DNA of 32,372 nt from the NCBI GenBank assembly GCA_963169175.1, contig CAUJFK010000300.1, positions 1 to 32,372 of the forward strand, read 5' to 3'. This document shows positions 22,240 to 29,987 of the stretch, piece by piece. The notes beneath the pieces were generated by a model. That model made no database searches, was not told the origin of the DNA, and worked only from the letters and a program-made list of their open reading frames with translations. A program made the position numbers and the translations under genes. Source of the stretch: Acidobacteriota bacterium. Its GTDB lineage: Bacteria > Acidobacteriota > Blastocatellia > Pyrinomonadales > Pyrinomonadaceae. Numbering within the stretch: the first letter of the stretch is position 1; each line of letters starts with the position of its first letter.

Positions 22240-22308
22240 GAAGCCCAACCGTTAGGAAGGGCTTAACACTCAACGATACAATTAAGCCCTTGCTAACGCG
22301 CTGGCTTC
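22240..22308. repeat. Long imperfect hairpin after cstA
   Basis: AAGGGCTTAA (22257-22266) pairs perfectly with TTAAGCCCTT (22282-22291). Outside it GTTAG/CTAAC and GAAGCC/GGCTTC extend the stem to 22240-22308 with one mismatch and a small internal loop. It sits 13 nt after the cstA stop. No T-run is present, so it may act as an mRNA-end stabiliser, or a terminator of a non-canonical kind. Confidence 0.65.
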
Positions 22309-22321
22309 TGCACGTGCAAGC

Positions 22322-24022
22322 TTAGGCAACGGCTTCGATCTCAATCGGCGGCACTCCGCGCTCGCGCCTTATTTTTAAGAATGCGGTCACGACCAAATAG
22401 ATCGCAAGGCAGATCAATGCAAGCGACGCGATGCCATTTACCAGTTTGATATCAAAACCGGTCGAAGCGGTCAAATTTCCCCAAACGAGCAACGCCAAAG
22501 CCCACAGGGTTATCACCAGGACGAACAGCATTGGCAAAAGCGTAAACGCGATCCGCTTTCTGGCCTGGTGCAGCCAGACAGTTATCGACAGAAGCGTTAG
22601 CGCCGCAAGCAGCTGGTTTGACGCTCCGAACAGCGTCCAGAAATCTAGCCACGAGCCGGGCTTTGCGAAAAAGATGAGCACGAAAGGTATCGCAACCGTG
22701 CCGAGCGTGCCGATTATCGCACCAGCACGGCCGGGAATTCCGCACAGTTCCTGAACAATATAACGGCCCAGCCGCATCGAAACATCCAGCGTGTCAAAAA
22801 TAAAAGTCGAAAACGCCATTGCGCCAAACGTGATCGCAAATTGCAGATTTTCCTTGCCGATAACCAATGTAAGAAAATTGCCGATGCCGTTGCCGTATAT
22901 CTTGCCGGGCGATAACGCCTTGCCATCCGGTCCAACGAGCATGTCGCTTGCGGCGATCATCACCGTCACAAGTGCGATAAAAGCAACAAAACCTTCGGCC
23001 AGCATTCCGCCGTAGCCGACCGGACGCGTGTGCGATTCCTTTTCGATCTGTTTAGAGGTCGTACCTGAACAAACCAATCCGTGAAAACCCGAACAAGCAC
23101 CGCAGGCGATAGTTACGAAAAGAAATGGGAAAAGCATTCCGGTCATTCCACCGATGTCTAATGACTTGAATGCCGGCTGCTGGATCGAATAGCCGCCAAA
23201 GAAAACACCGATCACGCCGACCGCGATCGCCGCGTACAGCACGAAGCCGCCAAGATATCCGCGTGGCTGCAGCAATGACCAAACGGGAACGAGCGACGCC
23301 GCGATGCAGTAGATCAGGATCAGCACCGACCAGCTCAAATGGCTGAACGAGAACACATACGAAAACTGCGTCCCCAAATAAGAAAGCGCAAATGTTGCCG
23401 GAACGAAAATGACGGTAACGAGCCACAACGGCGGTTTCAAAAATCGTTCGACAAGGCCGAGGATGATCGAAAGTCCAAGATATGCAATGCTTGCAAACGC
23501 AACCGCGCCGCCCGGATTGAACCTGGTTTCGCCCGCAATAGCTTTGTCGCCCGAAACAAACGTTCCGGCCGTAATGTCAGTAAACGCGACGATCACATAA
23601 ACCAACGCGATCCAGATAAACGCCATCATCGCCCTGCCGGCGCCGGAACCAAGTTTCTCTTTCGTGATCTCGGCAACCGACTGTGCTCCGTGGCGGACCG
23701 ACAACGCAAGAGCCGAAAAATCATGCACCGCACCAATCAGGACTACGCCAAGCGCGATCCACAAAAGACACGGCAGCCAGCCGAACGCCACACAAGCAAT
23801 GATCGGCCCCGCGATCGGCCCCGCCGCCGCGATCGCGCTGAAGTGCTGGCCGAACAAATAAAACGGCCTAGCCGGCACAAAATCCTCACCGTCATTAACC
23901 GCCACCGCCGGCGTCTCGCGGCTGTCATCCAACTTAAACTGCCGCGTTATCCAACGCCCATATCCGAAATAGCCGATAACCAGCCATGCGAGAAAAGCTA
24001 TTGCGAGCAAAATCAACGTCAT
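22322..24022 (-). CDS. cstA: CstA-family carbon starvation / peptide-pyruvate transporter
   Basis: A 566-residue polytopic membrane protein. Family marks are the opening IGYFGYGRWITRQFKLDD, PARPFYLFGQHFSAIAAAGPIAGPIIA, and GACSGFHGLVCSGTTSKQIEKESHTRPVGYGGMLAEG. About fifteen hydrophobic segments are seen. CstA and its relatives in Escherichia coli take up pyruvate or peptides. This one is shorter than the 701 residues of E. coli CstA but in the size range of many bacterial members. It starts 5 nt after the fic gene, so they share a transcript. Confidence 0.95.
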   Translation of the reverse strand: MTLILLAIAFLAWLVIGYFGYGRWITRQFKLDDSRETPAVAVNDGEDFVPARPFYLFGQHFSAIAAAGPIAGPIIACVAFGWLPCLLWIALGVVLIGAVHDFSALALSVRHGAQSVAEITKEKLGSGAGRAMMAFIWIALVYVIVAFTDITAGTFVSGDKAIAGETRFNPGGAVAFASIAYLGLSIILGLVERFLKPPLWLVTVIFVPATFALSYLGTQFSYVFSFSHLSWSVLILIYCIAASLVPVWSLLQPRGYLGGFVLYAAIAVGVIGVFFGGYSIQQPAFKSLDIGGMTGMLFPFLFVTIACGACSGFHGLVCSGTTSKQIEKESHTRPVGYGGMLAEGFVAFIALVTVMIAASDMLVGPDGKALSPGKIYGNGIGNFLTLVIGKENLQFAITFGAMAFSTFIFDTLDVSMRLGRYIVQELCGIPGRAGAIIGTLGTVAIPFVLIFFAKPGSWLDFWTLFGASNQLLAALTLLSITVWLHQARKRIAFTLLPMLFVLVITLWALALLVWGNLTASTGFDIKLVNGIASLALICLAIYLVVTAFLKIRRERGVPPIEIEAVA

Positions 24023-24027
24023 TGTGA

Positions 24028-25215
24028 TCAGGCATTTCCAGTGATTTGGACAACCGGATTTGTTTCATTATCGGATGAAATTACCGGCCTATTGAACAGG
24101 TTCATGTATGGCTGGTAAATAAAAAGCCGATTTCTCTTTTGGCCCGTCATTTCCTGTAGTAAGCCGAACTGAACCAACTGATTCACGAGTTTGTTGGCTG
24201 TATGAAATGTTGTTTGAATATTGGTTTCAACACTTTTTATGCTGGTGACGGGTTGGCCAAACAACTGATCCAAAAGCTTTAACGCATTTGCACTCCGACC
24301 TCCTGCCTTTTCTATTATCCGTATGCGATGAGTCTCCCTCATATCAAGGATTTTCCTGGTCGTATCGGTCGCCGATTGGCTTACTTCAACAATTCCCCGC
24401 AGAAAAAACTTGATCCAGCCTTCCCAGTTGCCGTCATTTCTCACCGCCATTAGGCGATCGTAATACTCTGAGCGATGTGCTTTCAAATAATAGCTCAAAT
24501 AGAGGAGCGGACGATGTAATATTTCGCGTTCGCAGAGCAGCAGGGTTATTAACAACCGCCCAACTCTTCCATTGCCGTCAAGAAACGGATGAATAGTTTC
24601 GAACTGGGCGTGGGCAAGCGCGCATTGTATAAGTACCGGATACGAATCGTCATGCAAGAACTTTTCGAGGTCACCAAGTGCGGCCGTCATTTCATGGACC
24701 GGCGGAGGGACAAAGGCGGCGCCGGAAAGGCCTGAGTTGGCTGGCCCGATCCAGTTTTGACTTTTGCGAAACTCTCCTGGATTTTTACCTTCTCCCCTGA
24801 CACCCTTGAGCAACTCGCCGTGGATCTCTCGAATCAGCCGCAGGCTCAACGGAAGTTCGCTCAATCGACCGATCCCGAAATTCATGGCCCTAACGTAATT
24901 GACCACTTCATGTACATCTTTTGGAATATCGTGCCCATAAGCATCGATCTCGAATTGAAGTACGTCCTCAAGCGTGCTTTGCGTCCCTTCGATCTGCGAA
25001 CTGAGCACTGCTTCATGCTTAACGTACATCGCGACGAAAGGATCGGGATTTGGCAGAACCGATGTCACACCATCAAGCCTTCCTAAACACCGGTCAGCTT
25101 TTGACAACAGAAGAGTTAGTTCGTTGTCATACTCGATCGGCGGGCTTGGAGGTAGCGGCTCCGGGATGAATGCGCGATAATTATTTGCTTGTCGTATGTA
25201 TCGTCCGGCTCTCAT
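24028..25215 (-). CDS. Fic-domain protein (predicted AMP-transferase) with intramolecular inhibitory motif
   Basis: A 395-residue protein. The Fic core motif HPFLDGNGRVGR has catalytic His209. The N-terminal inhibitory helix motif (S/T)xxxE(G/N) is present as S72-S-Q-I-E76-G, which makes it a class II, self-inhibited Fic protein. A C-terminal winged-helix domain (about 300-375) is suggested by SIKSVETNIQTTFHTANKLVNQLVQFGLL. Class II Fic proteins transfer AMP to themselves or to targets such as gyrase; the target here is unknown. It is the first gene before cstA, 5 nt apart. Confidence 0.93.
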   Translation of the reverse strand: MRAGRYIRQANNYRAFIPEPLPPSPPIEYDNELTLLLSKADRCLGRLDGVTSVLPNPDPFVAMYVKHEAVLSSQIEGTQSTLEDVLQFEIDAYGHDIPKDVHEVVNYVRAMNFGIGRLSELPLSLRLIREIHGELLKGVRGEGKNPGEFRKSQNWIGPANSGLSGAAFVPPPVHEMTAALGDLEKFLHDDSYPVLIQCALAHAQFETIHPFLDGNGRVGRLLITLLLCEREILHRPLLYLSYYLKAHRSEYYDRLMAVRNDGNWEGWIKFFLRGIVEVSQSATDTTRKILDMRETHRIRIIEKAGGRSANALKLLDQLFGQPVTSIKSVETNIQTTFHTANKLVNQLVQFGLLQEMTGQKRNRLFIYQPYMNLFNRPVISSDNETNPVVQITGNA

Positions 25216-25304
25216 TGATCTTATTCAACTTTCGTAGAATTTAGAACTTTTTTATACACGCTTATTGTAATTTCTGCAAGGAAAGTACAATAACAATGAA
25301 TTAA

Positions 25305-25769
25305 ATGCAAAGAAATTCACTCCAAGTACAATACTCGCCGAACAGCATCTGTTTCGGCTGCGGGCCGGCGAATGAGAAAGGGCTACATATCAAGAGCTAT
25401 CCGGAAAATGGCGAGGTCGTGGCGGAGTGGCATGCGGAACCGCATCATCAGGCGTTTCCGGGAATGTTGAACGGCGGAATTATTGGCGCACTGCTGGATT
25501 GCCATTCAAACTGGACGGCGGCTTACTACCTGATGAAAACCAACAACAAGGACAAGCCCGACTGCACCGTTACCGCCGAATTTCACGTAAAATTGCTCAG
25601 GCCAACGCCGTCCGATGCGACTATTCACCTTAAGGCAAGAGTGGTCGAGGGCACTTTAAAAAAGGCTGTCGTCGAGGCGGAACTGATCGCGAACGACAAG
25701 GTCTGCGCCACCTGCCGCGGAACCTTCGTCGCCGTCGAAGAAGGCCACCCGGCCTATCATCGGTGGTGA
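25305..25769 (+). CDS. Hotdog-fold thioesterase (PaaI-like)
   Basis: A 154-residue protein with a 4HBT hotdog domain. The central helix-strand part is HHQAFPGMLNGGIIGALLDCHSNWTAAYYL, with the expected small-residue turn and acidic Asp. An N-terminal CFGCGPANEKGLHI segment is common in members that bind acyl-CoA. The substrate is unknown. A weak promoter (TACAAT at 25286-25291) lies in the 89-nt AT-rich gap to the divergent fic gene. Convergent with the exonuclease gene 18 nt away. Confidence 0.88.
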   Translation: MQRNSLQVQYSPNSICFGCGPANEKGLHIKSYPENGEVVAEWHAEPHHQAFPGMLNGGIIGALLDCHSNWTAAYYLMKTNNKDKPDCTVTAEFHVKLLRPTPSDATIHLKARVVEGTLKKAVVEAELIANDKVCATCRGTFVAVEEGHPAYHRW

Positions 25770-25787
25770 ATGAATGAACAAGTCCGT

Positions 25788-26405
25788 TTATTCGCACAGA
25801 TTCGCGTCATTCGCGGGCAAAACTCTTTCCATCTGCTGAGTAAAGTCGGCCGTAAGATCAAGTTTCTTGAGCCAGTCGATCTGCTCTCTCATCAATGCGG
25901 GAAGATGGACAACATCAGACAACGCATAATCTACCAGGTCTTCCGTCCAAATACCGTCCCATTTGCGGTTGAATTTCGCTCGCTGCGATTTATCGAGATC
26001 GACGGCGAAGTAGCGATAAAGCGTCTCGGCAAGCGATGCTGATTGGTTCGCACCGCGGGTCAACACCTTTTCGGCGATCATTGTGTCAAAGACGTTGTGG
26101 ACCTTAACACCAGCCTCGCGCAGGAAATCAAGATCGAATTTGGCGTTGTGAAATATCTTTACAATCCGCTCATCCGCAAGAATTTCGGCAAATGGGCCGA
26201 GGCCGACGCCTTCGCTGAGGGGTACCAGCACGTTGAATTTGCCGTCTGAAAATTGAATCGAAAAAAGCCTGCCGTATTTCGCACTCAGGCCGGATGTTTC
26301 GGTATCGCACCCGAGAGCATCCGCATTGCGGATACGCGCAAGCGCGTGCTCGGCCTCCTCATCTGTCCGTGCGACAAATATTTCCACATCTGCGATTGTA
26401 GTCAA
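25788..26405 (-). CDS. RNase D-like DEDDy 3'-5' exonuclease
   Basis: A 205-residue exonuclease. Metal ligands Asp34 and Glu36 lie in CDTETSGL, Asp91 in HNAKFDLDFL, and Tyr160 with Asp164 in YALSDVVHL. It lacks the two HRDC domains of Escherichia coli RNase D and so is a minimal exonuclease domain, related to the one in DNA polymerase I. The start is TTG at 26405; a GTG six codons later is possible. No Shine-Dalgarno is clear. It is divergent from the YceH gene. Confidence 0.88.
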   Translation of the reverse strand: MTTIADVEIFVARTDEEAEHALARIRNADALGCDTETSGLSAKYGRLFSIQFSDGKFNVLVPLSEGVGLGPFAEILADERIVKIFHNAKFDLDFLREAGVKVHNVFDTMIAEKVLTRGANQSASLAETLYRYFAVDLDKSQRAKFNRKWDGIWTEDLVDYALSDVVHLPALMREQIDWLKKLDLTADFTQQMERVLPANDANLCE

Positions 26406-26459
26406 CTGAACTGAAAGGCGAAAATGTATTATCCTTTAAATATTTGCGACCTTTGAATA

Positions 26460-27113
26460 ATGCGTACAACTATAACCGAAACCGAAGCACGCATCCTCGG
26501 CAGCCTTGTCGAAAAACAGTTGACAACGCCTGAGTATTACCCTTTGACGCTCAACGCCCTTACCGCCGCCTGCAATCAGAAAAGCAATCGCGATCCGGTA
26601 ATGTCGCTGGACGAATCGGCAATTCTAGCCGCGGTCGATGACCTGCGTGATAAGAATCTTGTCTATCTTTTCTATGGCAGCGGCAGCCGCACCGTGAAAT
26701 ACAAGCACATGCTGCCGAATGTTTATGAACTTGAGCCCTCCGGCGTGGCGTTGATCGCTCTGCTCTTGCTCCGCGGCCCGCAAACGGTGGGCGAACTGCG
26801 CGGCCGCTCCGACAGGCTGCACGAGTTCTCGAGTTTGCAAGAGGTCCAGGATACGCTTGAAGAATTGGCAGGACGAAGTGAGCCGCTCGTCGTCCGGCTG
26901 GAGAGGCAAGCGGGGCAGAAAGAAGCAAGGTATGCTCATCTTTTGTCCGGTGAGGTGAATACAGAAAGCCTGCCGGCACGGCCCCAGGCAGCTACATCGG
27001 GTGCAGGATCCTCCGAAAAGGCATCTGAGTTGGAAGCGGAGGTAAAGCGATTGTCCGATGACCTGCGGACACTCCGTGAAGAATTTGACGCCTTTCGGCA
27101 GCAGTTCAGCTAA
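26460..27113 (+). CDS. YceH (DUF480) family protein
   Basis: A 217-residue protein. It begins with the typical TITETEARILGSLVEKQLTTPEYYPLTLNALTAACNQKSNRDPVMSL stretch of the YceH family (two winged-helix domains). A C-terminal coiled coil (SELEAEVKRLSDDLRTLREEFDAFRQ) is present. The function of the family is unknown, probably linked to DNA or RNA binding. ATG 26460 lies 28 nt after a possible -10 (TATTAT, 26427-26432). It is followed by the REP-like cluster. Confidence 0.92.
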   Translation: MRTTITETEARILGSLVEKQLTTPEYYPLTLNALTAACNQKSNRDPVMSLDESAILAAVDDLRDKNLVYLFYGSGSRTVKYKHMLPNVYELEPSGVALIALLLLRGPQTVGELRGRSDRLHEFSSLQEVQDTLEELAGRSEPLVVRLERQAGQKEARYAHLLSGEVNTESLPARPQAATSGAGSSEKASELEAEVKRLSDDLRTLREEFDAFRQQFS

Positions 27114-27116
27114 AAA

Positions 27117-27246
27117 GTCAGTACCACCTCGCGTGAGCGGGTGGGTTCTTATAACCAACTAGCCCAAGAACCCACCCGCTAACGCGAGGTGGTACTGACC
27201 AAACCATAGCCCAAGAACCCACCCGCTAACGCAGGGTGGTACTGAC
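27117..27246. repeat. Cluster of three 34-nt REP-like units between convergent genes
   Basis: Unit 2 (27166-27199) and unit 3 (27213-27246) are direct copies starting AAGAACCCACCCGCTAACGC, 47 nt apart, each preceded by TAGCCC. Unit 1 (27117-27150) is the reverse complement of unit 2 with one mismatch. Each unit has its own small palindrome, CCACC...GGTGG. The outer ends carry AAAA before GTCAGTACC and TTTT after GGTACTGAC, so units 1 and 3 can also form a bidirectional terminator for the yceH and receiver genes. Confidence 0.85.
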
Positions 27247-27248
27247 TT

Positions 27249-27614
27249 TTAGTGTCCGGCAAGGTGAAAATCCAGGATATTCTTCAACACAGGTTGGTCC
27301 ACGGGTTTGTAGATGACACCGCTGCAGCCGGCGTTTCGGGCTTGGTCGTTAACGTCATGATAGGCGGTGACGACGACGATAGGCACACGATCAAGGCCTT
27401 TTAGCCCCTTGATGATGCTGGCGGTCGAAAGCCCGTCCAGGAGCGGCAGGCCGATGTCCATAAAGATAAGGTCGGGATGATACTGCTCGGCCTTTTCGAT
27501 CGCTTCATAGGCGCCGGCCGCCTCAATCACTGAGTGGCCTTCCTGTTCGATCATATACCGCATCAGCAGACGGCTGTCCTCGTAATCCTCGACCAATAAT
27601 ACTGTCTTCGGCAT
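27249..27614 (-). CDS. Single-domain response regulator (CheY-like receiver)
   Basis: A 121-residue receiver domain only. Acidic pocket ED (9-10) and Asp13, phospho-acceptor Asp53 in IFMDIGLP, Thr83 in VVVTAYH and Lys103 in VIYKPVD are all present. Such proteins act by protein contact or as phosphate shuttles. No kinase gene is next to it, so its partner is unknown. The next upstream gene on this strand ends at 29375 and is in the same direction. Confidence 0.92.
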   Translation of the reverse strand: MPKTVLLVEDYEDSRLLMRYMIEQEGHSVIEAAGAYEAIEKAEQYHPDLIFMDIGLPLLDGLSTASIIKGLKGLDRVPIVVVTAYHDVNDQARNAGCSGVIYKPVDQPVLKNILDFHLAGH

Positions 27615-27689
27615 AAGGTTCCCCGGATCGTGTGACTAACAATGTTGTTATTTTACGCTCTCGGTGAGCCTTATGCAAAGGCGAGGATA

Positions 27690-29375
27690 TTAAAAATGCA
27701 GCCGCGGGTCCAAGGTGAACTGCTTCGTCACGCTCGATGAGGAATTTTGGGCATCTTCGGCGCGGACGGTAAACATTGCGGCTCCCGTTCGGCGTATGCG
27801 GCCGTGAATAATTCCGGTCGCCGGGTCCAGATACAGCCCCGCCGGCAATGCCCCGGAACTGATCGACCAAACATAGCTCCCCGATCCGCCCGAGGCCTGC
27901 AGCGTTTGCCAATACGGCCTAATCCGCACAGGATCAGGTAGGCCATTCGTTGTGATCTGCATTGGGGCGGCCGCTGCATACTCAAAGGCTCCGAGGTCCA
28001 GCGGCCCGCTCGACGGGCGAGTCGAACTCGATTGGTGAAGAACATATTGCCGCAGCACAGGATAGAGCAGCACAACATCAGTATGAAGCGTGGTGCCCGC
28101 ATCTATCGCCGTTGACGGAGGCTGGAGCCTGAAGTCCTGATTCGCCGGATCGACAAAACCCGGCGAAGTCCCGGTGATCATAGTACCGCCGCCGGAAACA
28201 CTACCGGTAAATGCGCCGCCCTCGTGCGAGTTTCTCCAACCGGCCTTTGCCCAATTATTTGCCAGCGTCAGGGTGCCGGCCTCCGCCAGCATTGCCAGGC
28301 TCGTGCCGGCGGCTGTGTTGAAGAAGATATTATTGCGTGCGTCGCACTGCTCTTCGTTGGTTGAAAGCCGCATAACAACAGAGTTTCCCGCGCGTATCGA
28401 ATAGAACGTGTTGTTGTAAAAATACAGCTTTCCCTTCCGATAATTCGGCTCGTCGCCGCTGTCGCCGCCGTAATGGACGGCCTGATTGTTGCCGCCGTCC
28501 TGTTTGATCAGGATGTTTCCATAGACAAAGGTTTTGCGGTATTCGGGGGCGTTGCGAATGATCGAACTGTCCTCGCCGTCAACCAGATCAAGGTTACGAT
28601 TGCCGCCTTCGATCCAATTGTAGCGAACGACCAGCCCTGCGGACCGATCCTTCAAATTCACACCGGGAGCTCCCGATCGGAGCGGGCCAAACCGATTGTA
28701 TTGGAACGTTATTCCATAGGCGGCGGTGTAATTGTTGTGCTGAAATATGCTGCCGGAAACGCCATTACCAAAGATGTAATTCCCTTCGACAAGGATGTTC
28801 TTTGAAACGGCATCATCGCTCGACGCGACAAAAAAGCCATTGGCGCTGTCGTGGATCATGCAATTGCGGACAGTGATGTTCTCGCCAAGTTCGACAAAGA
28901 TCGACGAAGCCGACGTGGAATACGTCTGCTGAGCGCCGGAATCGTCCGTGAAAGTATAGCTCGGGTGGCCGCTGCGGATGTCGAGATTCTCGATCACGAT
29001 GTTCGCGGCAAGTGTGCTGTCCGGCACATTCGAACCGCCGATCTTTATCACACCGCGGCTCTCGCTCCAAAAATTAAGCCCCGGTGCGGTTACAGCATTG
29101 CGGCCGTCGATCACCGGCAATTCGCCGTTCGGCCCGGGAACACCGTGAACCGTGATCGGCGCCGCGGGTGTTCCGCTTCGCCCGATCACCCATTTTTCCG
29201 CATAACCTTGGGCCCGCCAATAGATCAGCACCGTGTCGCCGGGCTGCAACGTAGCCCACGGAACCTCTCCGATCGTGTCCATCGCCGTTCCCGGCTTTAC
29301 CTCATAAACCGCCGCCGAAACGGAAACGCCCGCCCCCGCAACAAACATCAGCGCAGCAAATATTAAATGCTTCAT
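27690..29375 (-). CDS. Secreted right-handed beta-helix protein with C-terminal putative Ig domain
   Basis: A 561-residue protein. Signal peptide MKHLIFAALMFVAGAGVSVSA, then VYEVKPGTAMDTIGEVPWATLQPGDTV, the opening strand pattern of pectate-lyase-like folds. Repeated N-x-I/V turn patterns (IENLDIRSG, ITVRNCMIHDSANGFFV, ILVEGNYIFGNG, FVYGNILI) indicate a parallel beta-helix through about residue 440. The tail (PMQITTNGLPDPVRIRPYWQTLQASGGSGSYVWSISSGALPAGLYLDPATGIIHG) looks like a He_PIG putative Ig domain. Polysaccharide lyase or binding activity is likely but not shown. Confidence 0.85.
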   Translation of the reverse strand: MKHLIFAALMFVAGAGVSVSAAVYEVKPGTAMDTIGEVPWATLQPGDTVLIYWRAQGYAEKWVIGRSGTPAAPITVHGVPGPNGELPVIDGRNAVTAPGLNFWSESRGVIKIGGSNVPDSTLAANIVIENLDIRSGHPSYTFTDDSGAQQTYSTSASSIFVELGENITVRNCMIHDSANGFFVASSDDAVSKNILVEGNYIFGNGVSGSIFQHNNYTAAYGITFQYNRFGPLRSGAPGVNLKDRSAGLVVRYNWIEGGNRNLDLVDGEDSSIIRNAPEYRKTFVYGNILIKQDGGNNQAVHYGGDSGDEPNYRKGKLYFYNNTFYSIRAGNSVVMRLSTNEEQCDARNNIFFNTAAGTSLAMLAEAGTLTLANNWAKAGWRNSHEGGAFTGSVSGGGTMITGTSPGFVDPANQDFRLQPPSTAIDAGTTLHTDVVLLYPVLRQYVLHQSSSTRPSSGPLDLGAFEYAAAAPMQITTNGLPDPVRIRPYWQTLQASGGSGSYVWSISSGALPAGLYLDPATGIIHGRIRRTGAAMFTVRAEDAQNSSSSVTKQFTLDPRLHF

Positions 29376-29442
29376 TCTGGATACATTCGTCGAGTGGGCA
29401 GATCTCTATGAACAGCGATCCGTGAGAAACTGGAGGTCTCTA

Positions 29443-29457
29443 TAATCTAATAGATTA
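29443..29457. promoter_or_regulatory. Perfect inverted repeat TAATCT-AAT-AGATTA in the gap before the RHS gene
   Basis: A 15-bp dyad, overlapping a TATAAT at 29441-29446, in the 294-nt gap between the divergent beta-helix and RHS genes. It could be an operator for either side. Confidence 0.4.
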
Positions 29458-29495
29458 AGAATCGATTGCCAATTCCCAAAGGCGACAGTCAGAAG

Positions 29496-29513
29496 GTCTC
29501 AGGTCCCTGAGAC
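29496..29513. promoter_or_regulatory. Perfect 18-bp dyad GTCTCAGG-TC-CCTGAGAC
   Basis: The arms are 8 bp with a two-base centre, so it suits a protein-binding dyad better than an RNA hairpin. It lies 28 nt before the TTGACA box at 29541. Confidence 0.4.
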
Positions 29514-29540
29514 TCCGCCGTTCGACTAAAACCCTTTGAC

Positions 29541-29569
29541 TTGACAAGCAATTCTACCAAGTGCAAAAT
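29541..29569 (+). promoter_or_regulatory. Candidate promoter for the RHS gene
   Basis: A perfect -35, TTGACA (29541-29546), and a weak -10, CAAAAT (29564-29569), are 17 nt apart and about 100 nt before the ATG at 29670. Confidence 0.45.
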
Positions 29570-29669
29570 CTGCTCATCGATTCGACCCCTGGAGCAGTAC
29601 CGTGTCGCCCAACGTGGGTTAAAGTGTATCTCGTCGACTGCTTTGTGGTTCTTCGGCAGGCCAATAAAT

Positions 29670-29987
29670 ATGAAAACTCCCTATTTGTCGAACGCCCTCG
29701 CTCTCCTAGTCCTTTTTGCAACCGCTGTCTTTGCGCAAACACCGACCCATGCAAGCGATGACTCGTATGTAATTTTTTCCGCTCCCGGAGTTAACTCATT
29801 TTTCCTACCTGTGGGAGATAATGACGAGGCCCAAGGCCGATTGTGGGCAAACCCGAGCAGTCCGAGCGGCATTACGGGCGTCTCACTTCAAAGCTTGGGG
29901 ACGTGTGGCTTCGGTACAAACTGCTGGATGTTTGTCGGCCTGAACCAGCCGGGATATATCGGTTTCGATAGTTTTAGTTACCAGTAG
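29670..29987 (+). CDS. N-terminal fragment of the RHS gene: signal peptide and Ig-like domain up to an amber codon
   Basis: A 105-residue product with signal peptide MKTPYLSNALALLVLFATAVFAQ. The following part (DDSYVIFSAPGVNSFFLPVGDN ... PGYIGFDSFSYQ) looks like the start of a cadherin-like/Big-type domain, broken off at SFSYQ by TAG (29985-29987). The next codons continue in the same frame (EVGGVLSNHATVNILWI), as expected for the rest of such a domain, and lead into the RHS core. It is therefore probably one gene with a nonsense codon. A separate short secreted protein is the other reading. Confidence 0.75.
   Translation: MKTPYLSNALALLVLFATAVFAQTPTHASDDSYVIFSAPGVNSFFLPVGDNDEAQGRLWANPSSPSGITGVSLQSLGTCGFGTNCWMFVGLNQPGYIGFDSFSYQ

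Noticed and set aside
23339..24118. 259-codon frame antisense to cstA
   Set aside because: The translation is rich in Arg, Lys and Asn without structure. cstA on the other strand is certain.
27117..27246. Possible small CRISPR array
   Set aside because: There are only three units, one is inverted, and the spacers are 15 and 13 nt. This fits REP-like elements, not CRISPR.
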